64,000 bases of DNA from CAYPTB01 sp964413535 (GTDB lineage Bacteria; Planctomycetota; UBA1135; GCA-002686595). Positions 54,172 through 63,159 of the stretch are shown in pieces; the first letter of the stretch is position 1; each line of letters opens with the position of its first letter. The position numbers and the translations under genes are program-made. Below the pieces are notes generated by a model that was not told where the DNA came from, ran no database searches, and saw nothing but the letters and a program-made list of their open reading frames with translations. The stretch is taken from contig CAYPTB010000010.1 in assembly GCA_964413535.1 (NCBI GenBank), positions 124,001 through 188,000 on the forward strand. Reading direction: 5' to 3'.

Positions 54172-55761
54172 GTGCGCGCGGTTCACGACGGGAGCAGCGC
54201 AAAGGGAGCGTCCCCGCGCCTTCCCGCACGCAGGCGGGTCGGACGGCTTTCCGTGCTCTGCATCGCGCTCGCGTGCACGGCTTGCAGTGGACGCGAGAGT
54301 GGACGCGAGGGTGGGCGCGAGTCGGCCGGCGGAGCCGCTCTGCCGAACGTGGTGCTGATCCTCGTGGACACGCTGCGCGCGGACCGGCTCGCGTGCTACG
54401 GCTACCCGCGGCCGACCTCGCCTCGGATCGACGCGCTCGCCGCCGGCGGGGCGCGCTTCGCGGACGCGACGGCCCAGGCGAGCTGGACCCTGCCGTCGGT
54501 GGTCTCGCTCCTCACCGGCCGCTACGTGACGTCCATGCGCAAGCGCATCCCGGCGGGGGACGTCGCCCTGGCCGAGGTCTTTCGCGACGCGGGCTACGTG
54601 ACGGTCGGGCTCGTGGCCAACAGCCTGCTCGTGGGCGAGGGGCGCTTCGACCGCGGCTTCGACCGCTTCCACTACGTCGACACCGAAGGCGATCGGGAGG
54701 ACGGCGGAGCGCCGCCCGAGCGCGACCGCTTGACGGACGCGGTCTGGACGGTGCTCCGCAAGGAGCTCGGGGCGCCGCGCGCAGGGCGTCCGCCGCTCCT
54801 CCTCTATTACCACGCGATGTATCCGCACTCGCCCTACGACCACTGGTCCGAGCTCGATTTCGTGCTGCCGCCGGACGGGGCGCCGCCCCCGGCTCCGCCG
54901 GGCTGGCGCGAGCGCGCGCTGGAGGAGCGCGGGGATCCCGACGCGAAGACGCGCTGGGCGCGGGAGCTCCGGGAGCTCGACCTCGCGCGCGGCCACTACG
55001 ACCACGAGGTCCGCGCGACGGACGACGCCGTCGGGCGCCTGGTCGACGGACTGCGGGAGGCGGGTTACCTCGAGAACGCGGTGCTCGCGCTCGTCGCCGA
55101 CCACGGCGAGGGCCTGTGGGATCACGCCGCGGATCTCGACGGGGATGCGCTGGCGCGCGCGCGGCCGGACGGGTTCTTCTACAAGCGTCACGGCGCTCAG
55201 CTCTACGAGGAGGCGCTGCGCACCCCGTTCATCCTGTGGGGCGTGGGCGTTCCGCCCGGCGTCGTGGTCGAGACGCCGGTCGAGAACGTCGATCTCTTCC
55301 CGACGCTCCTCGAGCTCGCGGGCCTCGAGCTGCCGGCGGGCGTCCACGGCCGGAGTCTCGTTGGGGCGTTCACCGGGACGGGTCCGCAGCGTGACGCGCT
55401 GTTCTCCTTCGCGCGGCGGCGCGTGTGCGTGCGCGAGGTGGCGACCGGCCTCAAGCTCACGCTGGAGACCGCCGGCCAGCGCAGCGCGACCGGACTCTTC
55501 CACCTCCCCACGGATCCCCACGAGCGCACGGATCTCCGCGCCGAGCGCCCCTCGGACGTCGCGCGGCTCACCGAGCGCATCGAGCGCTGGCTCGTGGAAG
55601 TTCCGCCCGACGCGGAGGAGCCGTTCGATGCCGACGACCTCGAGCGTCTGCGCGGTCTCGGCTACACCGAGGCCGACATCGGCGCAGCCGTGCCCGGCGC
55701 AGCCGTGCCCGGAGAAGCCGTGCCCGGAGAAACTGCGGGAGACGAAGCCGGAGGGGGCTGA
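54172..55761 (+). CDS. Sulfatase-like (alkaline phosphatase superfamily) lipoprotein, paralogue of 6657
   Basis: 529 residues from GTG 54172, 5 bases after the ALDH stop. The lipoprotein signal ends near Cys38 (ACTACS) and is followed by repeated SGRE units (12-base DNA repeat, 54286-54321). The core has NVVLILVDTLRADRLACYGY (Asp66) and ASWTLPSVVSLLTGRYV with Thr106 as nucleophile position. VADHGEGLWDH closes the second metal site. The gene is closely similar to the one at 6657 along its length. The C-terminus carries VPGEA-type repeats (55684-55728). No substrate is evident; formylglycine is impossible. Confidence 0.87.
   Translation: MRAVHDGSSAKGASPRLPARRRVGRLSVLCIALACTACSGRESGREGGRESAGGAALPNVVLILVDTLRADRLACYGYPRPTSPRIDALAAGGARFADATAQASWTLPSVVSLLTGRYVTSMRKRIPAGDVALAEVFRDAGYVTVGLVANSLLVGEGRFDRGFDRFHYVDTEGDREDGGAPPERDRLTDAVWTVLRKELGAPRAGRPPLLLYYHAMYPHSPYDHWSELDFVLPPDGAPPPAPPGWRERALEERGDPDAKTRWARELRELDLARGHYDHEVRATDDAVGRLVDGLREAGYLENAVLALVADHGEGLWDHAADLDGDALARARPDGFFYKRHGAQLYEEALRTPFILWGVGVPPGVVVETPVENVDLFPTLLELAGLELPAGVHGRSLVGAFTGTGPQRDALFSFARRRVCVREVATGLKLTLETAGQRSATGLFHLPTDPHERTDLRAERPSDVARLTERIERWLVEVPPDAEEPFDADDLERLRGLGYTEADIGAAVPGAAVPGEAVPGETAGDEAGGG
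54286..54321 (+). repeat. 12-bp tandem repeat (3 copies) after the lipobox of the sulfatase-like gene
   Basis: AGTGGACGCGAG occurs at 54286-54297 and 54298-54309 and, with two changes, at 54310-54321. It encodes SGRE-SGRE-GGRE, a flexible linker between lipid anchor and enzyme; length can change in frame by slippage. Confidence 0.85.
55684..55728 (+). repeat. 15-bp minisatellite (3 copies) encoding VPG repeats
   Basis: GCAGCCGTGCCCGGC (55684-55698), a copy with one change (55699-55713) and a further copy (55714-55728) encode AAVPG-AAVPG-EAVPG at the C-terminus, followed by a degenerate ETAGD unit. The paralogue at 6657 ends before this region, so the repeat arose in this copy. Confidence 0.9.
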
Positions 55762-55813
55762 TTCGGCGTCGTCGGGATCTTCGACGAGGATGCGAACCCC
55801 CGCGCGGAGCGCC

Positions 55814-57346
55814 TCAAGCCCGCCCCGCCGCCTCCGTGAGTCCGCGCAGTCGGTCGGCGAGATCGCCCTCGAGCTCGTGCGGGCGCAAGCGGAAGCGCCA
55901 GTTGCGCGTCGCGGTCCCAGGGCGATTCATGCGCGCGCGCGAGCCCAGGCCGAGCAGGTCCTGTACGGGCGCGATGGCGGTGTCGGCGACCGAGAGCCAC
56001 GCCGTGCGCAGGATGTCCCAGTGCACCGTGCGTTCGTCACCGCCCGTGCAAGCGAGCACGCGCCGGCGCTCGTCGCCCGCCGCGTCGAGGCTCGCGAACC
56101 AGCCCGCCGTCGTGTCGTTGTCGTGCGTGCCGGTGTAGGCCACGCACTCGCGCACGTGACGATGGGGCAGGTGGACGTTCGTGTCGGGATCGCCGCCGAA
56201 GGCGAACTGCAAGACGCGCATGCCGGGAAAGCCCAGGCGCGCGCGCAGATCCTCGACCTCGCGCGTGACGTCGCCCAGGTTCTCCGCCACGAACGGGAGC
56301 TCGCCGAGCGCGGCCGACAGCGCCTCGAAGAGCTCTGCGCCCGGTCCGTCGCCGTAGCGTCCGCTCGACGCGTCGCGCGTGCCAAAGGGGACCTCCCAGG
56401 TCGCGCGGTACCCGACGAAGTGATCGAGACGCACGAGGTCGAAGAGCGCCAGCGAGCGCCGCACACGGGCGGTCCACCAGTCGAAGGAGCGCGCGCGCAC
56501 GCGCTCCCAGTCGAAGAGCGGATGTCCCCATACTTGACCGTCGCGGTTGAAGGCGTCGGGTGGCGCGCCGGAGACGTGCGTGGGCTCCAGTGCATCGTTC
56601 AGGCGGAAGAGCTCGCGATGCTCCCACGCGTCCGCGCTGTCGTGGGCGACGAACATCGGTAGATCGCCGAGGATGCGGATGCCGCGCGCGTGGGCATGGG
56701 AGCGCAAGGCGCGCCACTGGCGGTCGAACAGGAGCTGCAAGAACGCGTGGAAGCGGCGCTCGCGCGCGAGTCGCGCTTGCGCATGCTCGAGGTCGCGACG
56801 ATCGCGCGCGGAGGCCTCCCAGCGCGTCCAGCGCTCGCCGCCGTGCTGCGCCTTCAGCGCCGCGAAGAGCGTCCAGCCGCCGAGCCAAGACGCCTCCTGC
56901 GCCTCGAACGCCGCGAGCTCGGCCGGTAGGGAACGGGCCGCGGCCCGCCGAGTCCCGTTCTGCCCCTCGAGCTCCTCGAAGGCGCGGAAGGCGCGCACGA
57001 GCAGCTCCGAGCGCACTTCGCGCGCGTGCGCGAAATCGGCGAGGCGCCGACTCTTCGCGCCCCGTGCGGCGAGCTCGGCGGGCTCGATGAGCTCGAGATC
57101 GACGAGCTCCTCGAGGTCGATCAAGAGCGCCGAGCCGGCGAAGGCGGAGAGCGCCTGGTAGGGGCTCGATCCCGCGCCCGGGGGATGGATCGGCAGGACC
57201 TGCCAGACGCTCTGCCCGGCGGCCGCGAGGAAGTCGACGAACGCGCGCGCGGAGCCCCCGATGTCCCCGCAACCCAGTGGGCCGGGGAGCGAGGTCGGGT
57301 GGAGCAGGACGCCGCTCTCGCGGCGCAAAGCGTCAGTTCGAGTCAC
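55814..57346 (-). CDS. malQ: 4-alpha-glucanotransferase (GH77, MalQ/amylomaltase)
   Basis: 510 residues from GTG 57346. GH77 landmarks: SGVLLHPTSLPGPLGCGDIG, PGAGSSPYQALSAFAGS, VSGAPPDAFNRDGQVWGHP, RLDHFVGYRATWEVP (nucleophile Asp), VAENLGDVT (acid/base Glu) and YTGTHDNDT. It transfers alpha-1,4-glucan segments, so it acts in glycogen or maltodextrin use. The start overlaps the end of the M1 peptidase by 14 bases, so they share a transcript without an obvious functional link. Confidence 0.95.
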   Translation of the reverse strand: MTRTDALRRESGVLLHPTSLPGPLGCGDIGGSARAFVDFLAAAGQSVWQVLPIHPPGAGSSPYQALSAFAGSALLIDLEELVDLELIEPAELAARGAKSRRLADFAHAREVRSELLVRAFRAFEELEGQNGTRRAAARSLPAELAAFEAQEASWLGGWTLFAALKAQHGGERWTRWEASARDRRDLEHAQARLARERRFHAFLQLLFDRQWRALRSHAHARGIRILGDLPMFVAHDSADAWEHRELFRLNDALEPTHVSGAPPDAFNRDGQVWGHPLFDWERVRARSFDWWTARVRRSLALFDLVRLDHFVGYRATWEVPFGTRDASSGRYGDGPGAELFEALSAALGELPFVAENLGDVTREVEDLRARLGFPGMRVLQFAFGGDPDTNVHLPHRHVRECVAYTGTHDNDTTAGWFASLDAAGDERRRVLACTGGDERTVHWDILRTAWLSVADTAIAPVQDLLGLGSRARMNRPGTATRNWRFRLRPHELEGDLADRLRGLTEAAGRA

Positions 57347-59033
57347 GGACCGCGATGGCGTGCTTCCCGAGGATGCGGTCGAGGTGCAGGACCTGGACCG
57401 AACGCGGCTCGACGGCGCAGGGGATCCGGAAGGTGTTGGAGCCCGGCTGGATCGACACTCTGTGGCGCACGCTCTTCTCGCCTTCGCTCCAGGCGAGGTC
57501 GATTGGAACGTGAAAGGGCGTGTCGCGTCGAACGGCGTTCTCCACCGTGAGCACCACGGAATTCCCGTCCGCGTACGCTTCGCCCGAGAGTTCGGGATAG
57601 CCGACGCCGTAGAACCACTCGTCGAAGAAGCGTTCCCAATTCTCTCGTGTCACTTCCTCGAGCACGGCGCGGAAGTCCTCCGTGCTCGCGTTGCCGTAGC
57701 GGTGACGGAGGTTGAACTCGCGCAGCGTGCGCCACCAGGCCTCGTCGTCGTCGACGTAGTGTCGCAGGGTCTGGAGGATCCACGCTCCCTTCACGTAGAC
57801 CACGGCGCCGTAGGCTTCTTCGCAGGTGATCTCCCGTCCGCGGTAGAGGCGCGAGTCGGCGGAAACCTGGCTGCGCATGCGCTGGAAGAACTCGTCGGAC
57901 TTCGCCCGACCGTGCAGCTTCTCGACCAGGACGGCCTCGCTGTAGGTGGCGAAGCCCTCGTGGATCCAGAAGTCGCCCCAATCGCGCGCCGACACCGCGT
58001 TGCCCCACCATTCGTGGGCGAGCTCGTGGACCAGCACGTAGTCGTGGAGCTGATTCCTGTCCGCCATCGGATCCGGCTCGCCGTTGGCCTTGCACCAGGC
58101 CGGGAAGCTCGAGCCGTAGGCGAGTGCCGTCGAGTGCTCCATCCCCAAGAAGTTCGCCTGCACGATCCCGATCTTGGACTTCGGGAAGGGCCACGGACCG
58201 AAGCTCTCCGCGAAGACCGACAGGATCTCCGGCACGTCGGCGAACTGCATGCGGGCCTTCTCCGCGTCCTCGGGCAGGACGTAGTAGACGAAGGGCACCG
58301 GTTGCTCCGATCCGAGGAGCTCGAGCGGGCGTTCGACCTCCAGATAGGGACCGACGTTGAGCGTGACGGCGTAGGTCTCGCAGGCGTACGGGTGCACCCA
58401 GTGGAAGGTCTCCCACGAGTCTCCGCTCGGCGTGCGGCCCGTGGAGCGGCCGTTCGACACGCCGACGAGTCCCTTGGGCACTTCCAGGTTGACGAAGAGC
58501 TCCTCGTGCTTGTCCTCGGGGTGGAAGAAGGAGTCCTTGCACGGCCAGAAGGTGCGCGAGCCGATGCCCTGCACCGAAGTGCTCACCCAGGGCCGGCCGT
58601 CCTGCGACTGCGACCAGTGGACGCCGAAGTAGCGGTCGACGCTCCTCGGGCTCCCGCCGTACTCGACGCCCACACACACCACCTCGCCCTCCTGGTAGGC
58701 GTGCGCGAGCCGGATGTTCAGTCGATCGTCCGAGTGCTCGAACGGCACGGCTCGGCCGAGCGGGCTCGAGCGCTCCGGCAGCGGGCCGCGGATCTCGCGC
58801 GCGGAGCGCACGTGGAGCGAGTCCGACAGGTCGAGCTGCAGCGTGTCGAGGGCTTCGCCGACGACGCGCGCTCGAACGTAGACTTCCCCGTCGATGCGCC
58901 GCGTCGACGGATCGACCTGGAGGTCCAGGCGATAGGTCAGCACGTCGTAGCGCTCGCGCTCGTCCCCGCCTTGCGCGGAAGGGACCGCGAGAGCTCCCGC
59001 GTAGAGCAGAGGGAGCAAGAGTGGAGCCGGCAT
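57333..59033 (-). CDS. M1-family zinc metallo-aminopeptidase, secreted
   Basis: 566 residues from ATG 59033, with a signal peptide (LLLPLLYAGALAVPSAQGG). The M1 zinc site is HELAHEWWGN with the distant Glu in HEGFATYSEA; the exopeptidase motif G(x)MEN appears as LGMEHSTA. It is shorter than the 850-residue type and lacks the C-terminal helical domain, as in short bacterial M1 members. Substrate-binding segments such as GSRTFWPCKDSF are present. It is coupled with malQ by a 14-base overlap; 146 bases separate it from the rhodanese gene. Confidence 0.9.
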   Translation of the reverse strand: MPAPLLLPLLYAGALAVPSAQGGDERERYDVLTYRLDLQVDPSTRRIDGEVYVRARVVGEALDTLQLDLSDSLHVRSAREIRGPLPERSSPLGRAVPFEHSDDRLNIRLAHAYQEGEVVCVGVEYGGSPRSVDRYFGVHWSQSQDGRPWVSTSVQGIGSRTFWPCKDSFFHPEDKHEELFVNLEVPKGLVGVSNGRSTGRTPSGDSWETFHWVHPYACETYAVTLNVGPYLEVERPLELLGSEQPVPFVYYVLPEDAEKARMQFADVPEILSVFAESFGPWPFPKSKIGIVQANFLGMEHSTALAYGSSFPAWCKANGEPDPMADRNQLHDYVLVHELAHEWWGNAVSARDWGDFWIHEGFATYSEAVLVEKLHGRAKSDEFFQRMRSQVSADSRLYRGREITCEEAYGAVVYVKGAWILQTLRHYVDDDEAWWRTLREFNLRHRYGNASTEDFRAVLEEVTRENWERFFDEWFYGVGYPELSGEAYADGNSVVLTVENAVRRDTPFHVPIDLAWSEGEKSVRHRVSIQPGSNTFRIPCAVEPRSVQVLHLDRILGKHAIAVRDSN

Positions 59034-59179
59034 GCTTACGAGGGGAGCGGGGGACGGACTCGAGCGAGCGCCGCGCCCATCATATTCGTCGGCGCGCTTT
59101 CCGTAGCCCCGCTTCGGAACGCCGCCGGTTCGACGACGGTAAGCAAGGCGTCGCGCAGGGGTGAACGCGAGCGAGCGCT

Positions 59180-59608
59180 TCAGGAGCCCGCGAGGTCGCC
59201 GTAACAGCGCTTGGACGGCGCCCCGGAAGCGACGGGGAAGCCGCATGCCGCCCAGCCCGCCTGCACGACGTCGCCGGACTCGTCGCGTGCTCCCGAGAAG
59301 CCGCCGTGCATGTTCACGAGCTCGGTGAAGCCCTCGGCCGCGAGGATCTCGCACGCGCGCGACGAACGCCCGCCCATGGCGCAGCCGAGGATCAGCTTCG
59401 CGTCCGGCGCGAAGTTCCTCCGAACGACGTTCGTGAACTCCGGGTTCGGCCGCATGCCCTGGGGGGTCATGGTGGCCAGCGGCACGTTGAAGGCGCCCTC
59501 CGGATGGCCCCCCTCGAACTCCTCGACGCTGCGCACGTCGAGGTAGGTCCACTCGCGCGTGTCGAGGAGTTCCTTCGCGCGCTCCGGCGCGACGGTCGTG
59601 TAGCTCAT
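59180..59608 (-). CDS. Rhodanese-domain protein
   Basis: 142 residues. Single rhodanese domain with EWTYLDVRSVEEFEGGHPEG and active-site loop CAMGGRS with Cys76 intact, so sulfur transfer is plausible. The end (SGDVVQAGWAACGFPVASG) extends a little beyond the usual domain with two more Cys. These proteins carry sulfur to cofactors or tRNA or detoxify cyanide and persulfides; the MBL hydrolase at 52 kb may be a persulfide dioxygenase partner, but is not adjacent. Confidence 0.88.
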   Translation of the reverse strand: MSYTTVAPERAKELLDTREWTYLDVRSVEEFEGGHPEGAFNVPLATMTPQGMRPNPEFTNVVRRNFAPDAKLILGCAMGGRSSRACEILAAEGFTELVNMHGGFSGARDESGDVVQAGWAACGFPVASGAPSKRCYGDLAGS

Positions 59609-59624
59609 GGCGTCACCTTCGTGG

Positions 59625-60156
59625 TCACTCGTTCGAAGCGCACAACAGAGCGCGCCACTCCTTGGGCAGGAGGGCGAGCGGGAGGACGAAGCCGAGGCCC
59701 CCCACCTGGTTCGCAGCGGAGAGGCTCGAGCAGGGAATCCCCACCATCTGGCCCGCGCCGTTCAGCACAGCGCCGCCGGAGATGCCCGAGTGGATCCCGG
59801 CGTCGGTCTTGAAGAGCAGGCACTCGCGCTCGCGCGCGAACCACGAGAAGATGCCGCGCGTGAGCGTCACCGTCACCAAGCTGCCGGATCCGCCGGTCAT
59901 GGGGAAGCCCACGCCGTAGAGCGGCTCGCCCCGAGCGAGCGCGGGCCCGGTCGAAGCGGCGCTCCACTCCGGCGCCAGCGGGGCGATCGGAAAGCGCAGG
60001 CCGGCGGGAAGCGGCCTTCCGTCGAGCGTCCCCACGATGCGCAGCGCGAGGTCGAGCTCCCGGCTCGAGCTCACGGGGCGGCGACCGTTCGCCGCGGCCT
60101 GCCGCGCAGGGGAGCACCGTCGCGGCGAGAGCGAGCGCTTGGAGCGCGAGGGCCAT
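59625..60156 (-). pseudogene. Remnant of a trypsin-like serine protease
   Basis: The C-terminal part reads clearly from GTG 60074: LDLALRIVG holds the catalytic Asp, FKTDAGIHSGISGGAVLNG the Ser, ending LLCASNE. The N-terminal part with the catalytic His is missing. ATG 60156 just upstream in another frame encodes a signal-like MALALQALALAATVLPCAAG, which would need a one-base shift to join. Only about 160 bases lie before the next gene, too few for the lost half. Deletion plus frameshift is the simplest reading; a short pseudoprotease is an alternative. Confidence 0.6.
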
Positions 60157-60230
60157 GGGAGGCGCAGAGTGTGCTGTCCGCGCCGCAGGAGCGAAAGAGC
60201 CCGGCGCCGTGGAACGGCGCGCGCGGCGGA

Positions 60231-62897
60231 TCAGAGGATCCCGTTCTGGAGCTGCACGAGGGCGATCAGAGCCGAGCGGTTGTTGATGTTGTTGTCGCCC
60301 TGGTTGTGGAGCTTTCCCAGGAGGGTGCCGCCGCCGCCCAGCATGTCGCTCGAGCGCTGCAGGAAGATCGGGTCGCCGGTCATGTCGTTCCCGTACGCCA
60401 TGCTCGACCAGAGCTGATAGGTGTCGATCCAGGTCGTCATGCCGTTCGCGGGGAGGAAGTTGCACCAGGGAGGAAGCGACTCGTCGAGTGGACCGACCGC
60501 GGCCTTGGCCCACGGGCCGTTCATGGTCGAGCTCCACGACATGACGTTGAACCAGGAGTAGTAGGACTTCTCCAGGACGTCCTCGAGCATGGCGACCTTC
60601 GGCGCGCTGTCGAGTCGGTAGACCGTTTCGACCATCCCGCGGATCGCATTCTCCGCGATGGCCTGCTCGATGTTCTGGCGGGCGCGGTAGAGCCCCATGA
60701 CGAACTGCGACGAGATGTTGGCCTGCAGGAATCCGCTGCAGGACGCCTGACCGTCGACGATGACGTCGCTGACGTAGTCGTACCACGGTCGGGTCTCCGA
60801 CCGGAACGCGGCGTCGCCGGTGGCGAATGCCGCGTTCATCGTGTCGATCCCCCAACCCTCTTGACGGCCGAACCGGAACCCGGCGCCGGGGTTGCCATCG
60901 ACGTAGTTGCGGTCCCAGAGCAGACCCGTGATCTGGGCACTGCCGCCCTGGCTGTTGGGGTAGTAGTGGTAGCTGAGTCGAACGAGCTCCGCTTGCATCT
61001 CGAGGTCGTCCTTCGCCAGCGCGTCGTTGCCGAGCCATACGAGCGTTTTCGGCGAGCGCGTGTAGCGAATGAGGTGCTGCTCGTCGTGCGACTCGTAGCC
61101 GAGCAAATCGACCTCGTAGGCCGGCTTGCGGCCCTGCGCCGCGACGGCCGTGACCTGGTGCGTCGGCGCGACGTTGAAGCCGAACGGGTCCTTGCTCCCG
61201 ATCAGCTTCATGAAGAACTCGAAGTCCACGTACAGGTTCGACCCGCTCCCCTTGAGCCACTTCTTGAGCTGGGTCGGCTCTCCGCTCTTCTGGTACAGGA
61301 CGTTCGGATGACGGTCGGTGTGCATCCGGTGGGTGAGGAGGTAGGTGCGGTATCCGGTGGCGCTCGCCGCCTCGGCCGTCGTGACGCCCTCCCACAGATG
61401 GATCTCGTTGCCGCCCGTCATGCCCCCGTACTGCACGCCGTAGGGATGCGCCCAACCGAGGACGCTCGCGGCGATCGGGTAGCTCCCCGTGCCCGTTCCG
61501 TTCTCCATGCGGCTCTTCAACGAGTTGAAGTCGCCGTTCAGCGTGGCCTTGAGGCTCGCGGGTCCCACGTGATCGAGACTGGGGAGGACGAAGCTCTGCG
61601 GGAAGAAGCGCCCCGTGTTCGGGTTCCACCACGAGAAGTAGGGCCCGTGCGCGGATGCGCCGCGCCGACAGAAGCCCAGGCCCTCCATCTCGAGCAGCGC
61701 CCTCGCGCGCGACTCGAAACCTACCTGGCACAGGGCGAGGCGCCGATGGAACTGCGCCTGCGGACCCATGACGTGCAGGTCGTTCCCCGGCAGGGGCTCG
61801 ACGAGCTTGTAGATCGTCTTGCCGCCGGAGGACTGCGGATTCACGTTCCCGAAGAAGGGATCGTCGAAGTCCTGCAGCAGCACCCAGCCGGACGGAACGA
61901 TCACGTCGATGCTGTCCCAGTACACCTTCGTGTTCGGATCGTCGATGGGATCGATCTTGTCGTTCCCGTCCGCCCCGTTGTTGAAGCGCAGGTCCATCAA
62001 CACGACGTGCTCGAGGGAAAGCGTGGAGAGATACGCGTGCACGCCCATCATGTGCGGCAACGTCGCCGTCGCGCCCTGCTTGGGGCTGTCCGGAAGCATC
62101 GTTCCGTAGGTCCGGACCTGCGTGTGCAGGGGGCCGTAGCGCTTGAGCTCGATTCCTCCCTGGGCTTCGAGCGGCCGCACGCTGTAGCGGTTGCCGAACA
62201 CGTCGCGCGTGGCGATCTCGATCGCCGTCGGAGAGCTGAGCAGGCCCACCACGCTGTTCATGACGTTGATGGGACCCGTGACGAGGTTGCTGATGTTCGG
62301 GGTGGTCGGAGGAACCGTCTTCGGCGTGAAACCGACCACGACCTTGTACTGCACGGGCGTGCCCGGGGGGACGGGCGGTGTGCGCACCTTGGCCATCAAC
62401 TCGACCACCTCGGCGCCGTTCTTGGCCGAGTCCGGGTACCACGAAACGACCTCCACCTGGCAGGCGACGACCAAGCCGTCGGGAGTGAGTACGGCGAAGG
62501 GATTCTGTCCGTCCGCACGCGGATAGGTGCCGGGAACGAGGGGTAGGGTCCCGCGCAACAGGAATGCATTCACGGCGGGTGCCGCGACTTCGAACGCTCC
62601 GTATTCCGCACCCACCGAGGTCGGCGCTTGCTGCGATCCACCCGTGTTGCCGCCGCCGGAGCCACCGCCACCGCCACCGCCACCGCCGGGCGGAGGCGGG
62701 GCCGGGGGCGGAGCCGACGAGCTCGAGAGGCCGCTCGCGCCCGTTCCGCCGCCGCAGGCGCCGAGCACGGCGGCCAGGATGCCTCCGAGGAGCGCGTGGC
62801 GCAGACCGAAGCGACGTCGCTCCCCCCCGCGCCTGTGGTTGCAGAGAACCCCTTCCTCGCTCCGACGAGTCGGAGCGAGTCTCCCCAGTTGCATCAT
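60231..62897 (-). CDS. Large secreted lipoprotein with Gly/Pro linker; possible polysaccharide-lyase-like
   Basis: 888 residues from ATG 62897 with a GGGAG ribosome-binding site. The lipoprotein signal LLGGILAAVLGACGGG is followed by a Pro run and a Gly9 stretch. The N-terminal domain (QVEVVSWYPDSAKNGAEVVE, HTQVRTYGTML) slightly resembles the PcRGLX/YetA-like group of rhamnogalacturonan-lyase-type proteins; the C-terminal half is helix-rich, perhaps an alpha-barrel. No catalytic residues can be named. It is divergent from the sulfatase-like gene at 63160. Its size, export and linker suggest a surface-exposed enzyme or binding protein. Confidence 0.55.
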   Translation of the reverse strand: MMQLGRLAPTRRSEEGVLCNHRRGGERRRFGLRHALLGGILAAVLGACGGGTGASGLSSSSAPPPAPPPPGGGGGGGGGSGGGNTGGSQQAPTSVGAEYGAFEVAAPAVNAFLLRGTLPLVPGTYPRADGQNPFAVLTPDGLVVACQVEVVSWYPDSAKNGAEVVELMAKVRTPPVPPGTPVQYKVVVGFTPKTVPPTTPNISNLVTGPINVMNSVVGLLSSPTAIEIATRDVFGNRYSVRPLEAQGGIELKRYGPLHTQVRTYGTMLPDSPKQGATATLPHMMGVHAYLSTLSLEHVVLMDLRFNNGADGNDKIDPIDDPNTKVYWDSIDVIVPSGWVLLQDFDDPFFGNVNPQSSGGKTIYKLVEPLPGNDLHVMGPQAQFHRRLALCQVGFESRARALLEMEGLGFCRRGASAHGPYFSWWNPNTGRFFPQSFVLPSLDHVGPASLKATLNGDFNSLKSRMENGTGTGSYPIAASVLGWAHPYGVQYGGMTGGNEIHLWEGVTTAEAASATGYRTYLLTHRMHTDRHPNVLYQKSGEPTQLKKWLKGSGSNLYVDFEFFMKLIGSKDPFGFNVAPTHQVTAVAAQGRKPAYEVDLLGYESHDEQHLIRYTRSPKTLVWLGNDALAKDDLEMQAELVRLSYHYYPNSQGGSAQITGLLWDRNYVDGNPGAGFRFGRQEGWGIDTMNAAFATGDAAFRSETRPWYDYVSDVIVDGQASCSGFLQANISSQFVMGLYRARQNIEQAIAENAIRGMVETVYRLDSAPKVAMLEDVLEKSYYSWFNVMSWSSTMNGPWAKAAVGPLDESLPPWCNFLPANGMTTWIDTYQLWSSMAYGNDMTGDPIFLQRSSDMLGGGGTLLGKLHNQGDNNINNRSALIALVQLQNGIL

Positions 62898-63159
62898 GCT
62901 CCCGCAGTTCCTTCCCCGGGGTCGACGGCTCCTTGGAGACGGTCCCGGATTACCCTTAGTGCCCGGGGGGCCTGGTCGACTACCGACTCGCGCGATCTTA
63001 AGGCGATTGCGACTTCGATGGCAACCGCTCGGTAAGGCTGAAATCGAGGTGAAAAGGCCTGCATGCCGGCCCGCGACCGGCTGAGGCCGTCCATCCTCCT
63101 TGCTTTTCTGCGCTTGCCGGCTTGGGTCCCGAGCCGGCCTTGGACGAGCATGGGCCGAC

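Noticed and set aside
59607..62546. Very long plus-strand open frame (979 codons) opposite the secreted 888-residue gene
   Set aside because: Its composition is Arg/Val/Asp-rich with no domain; it results from GC-rich codons of the real minus-strand genes.
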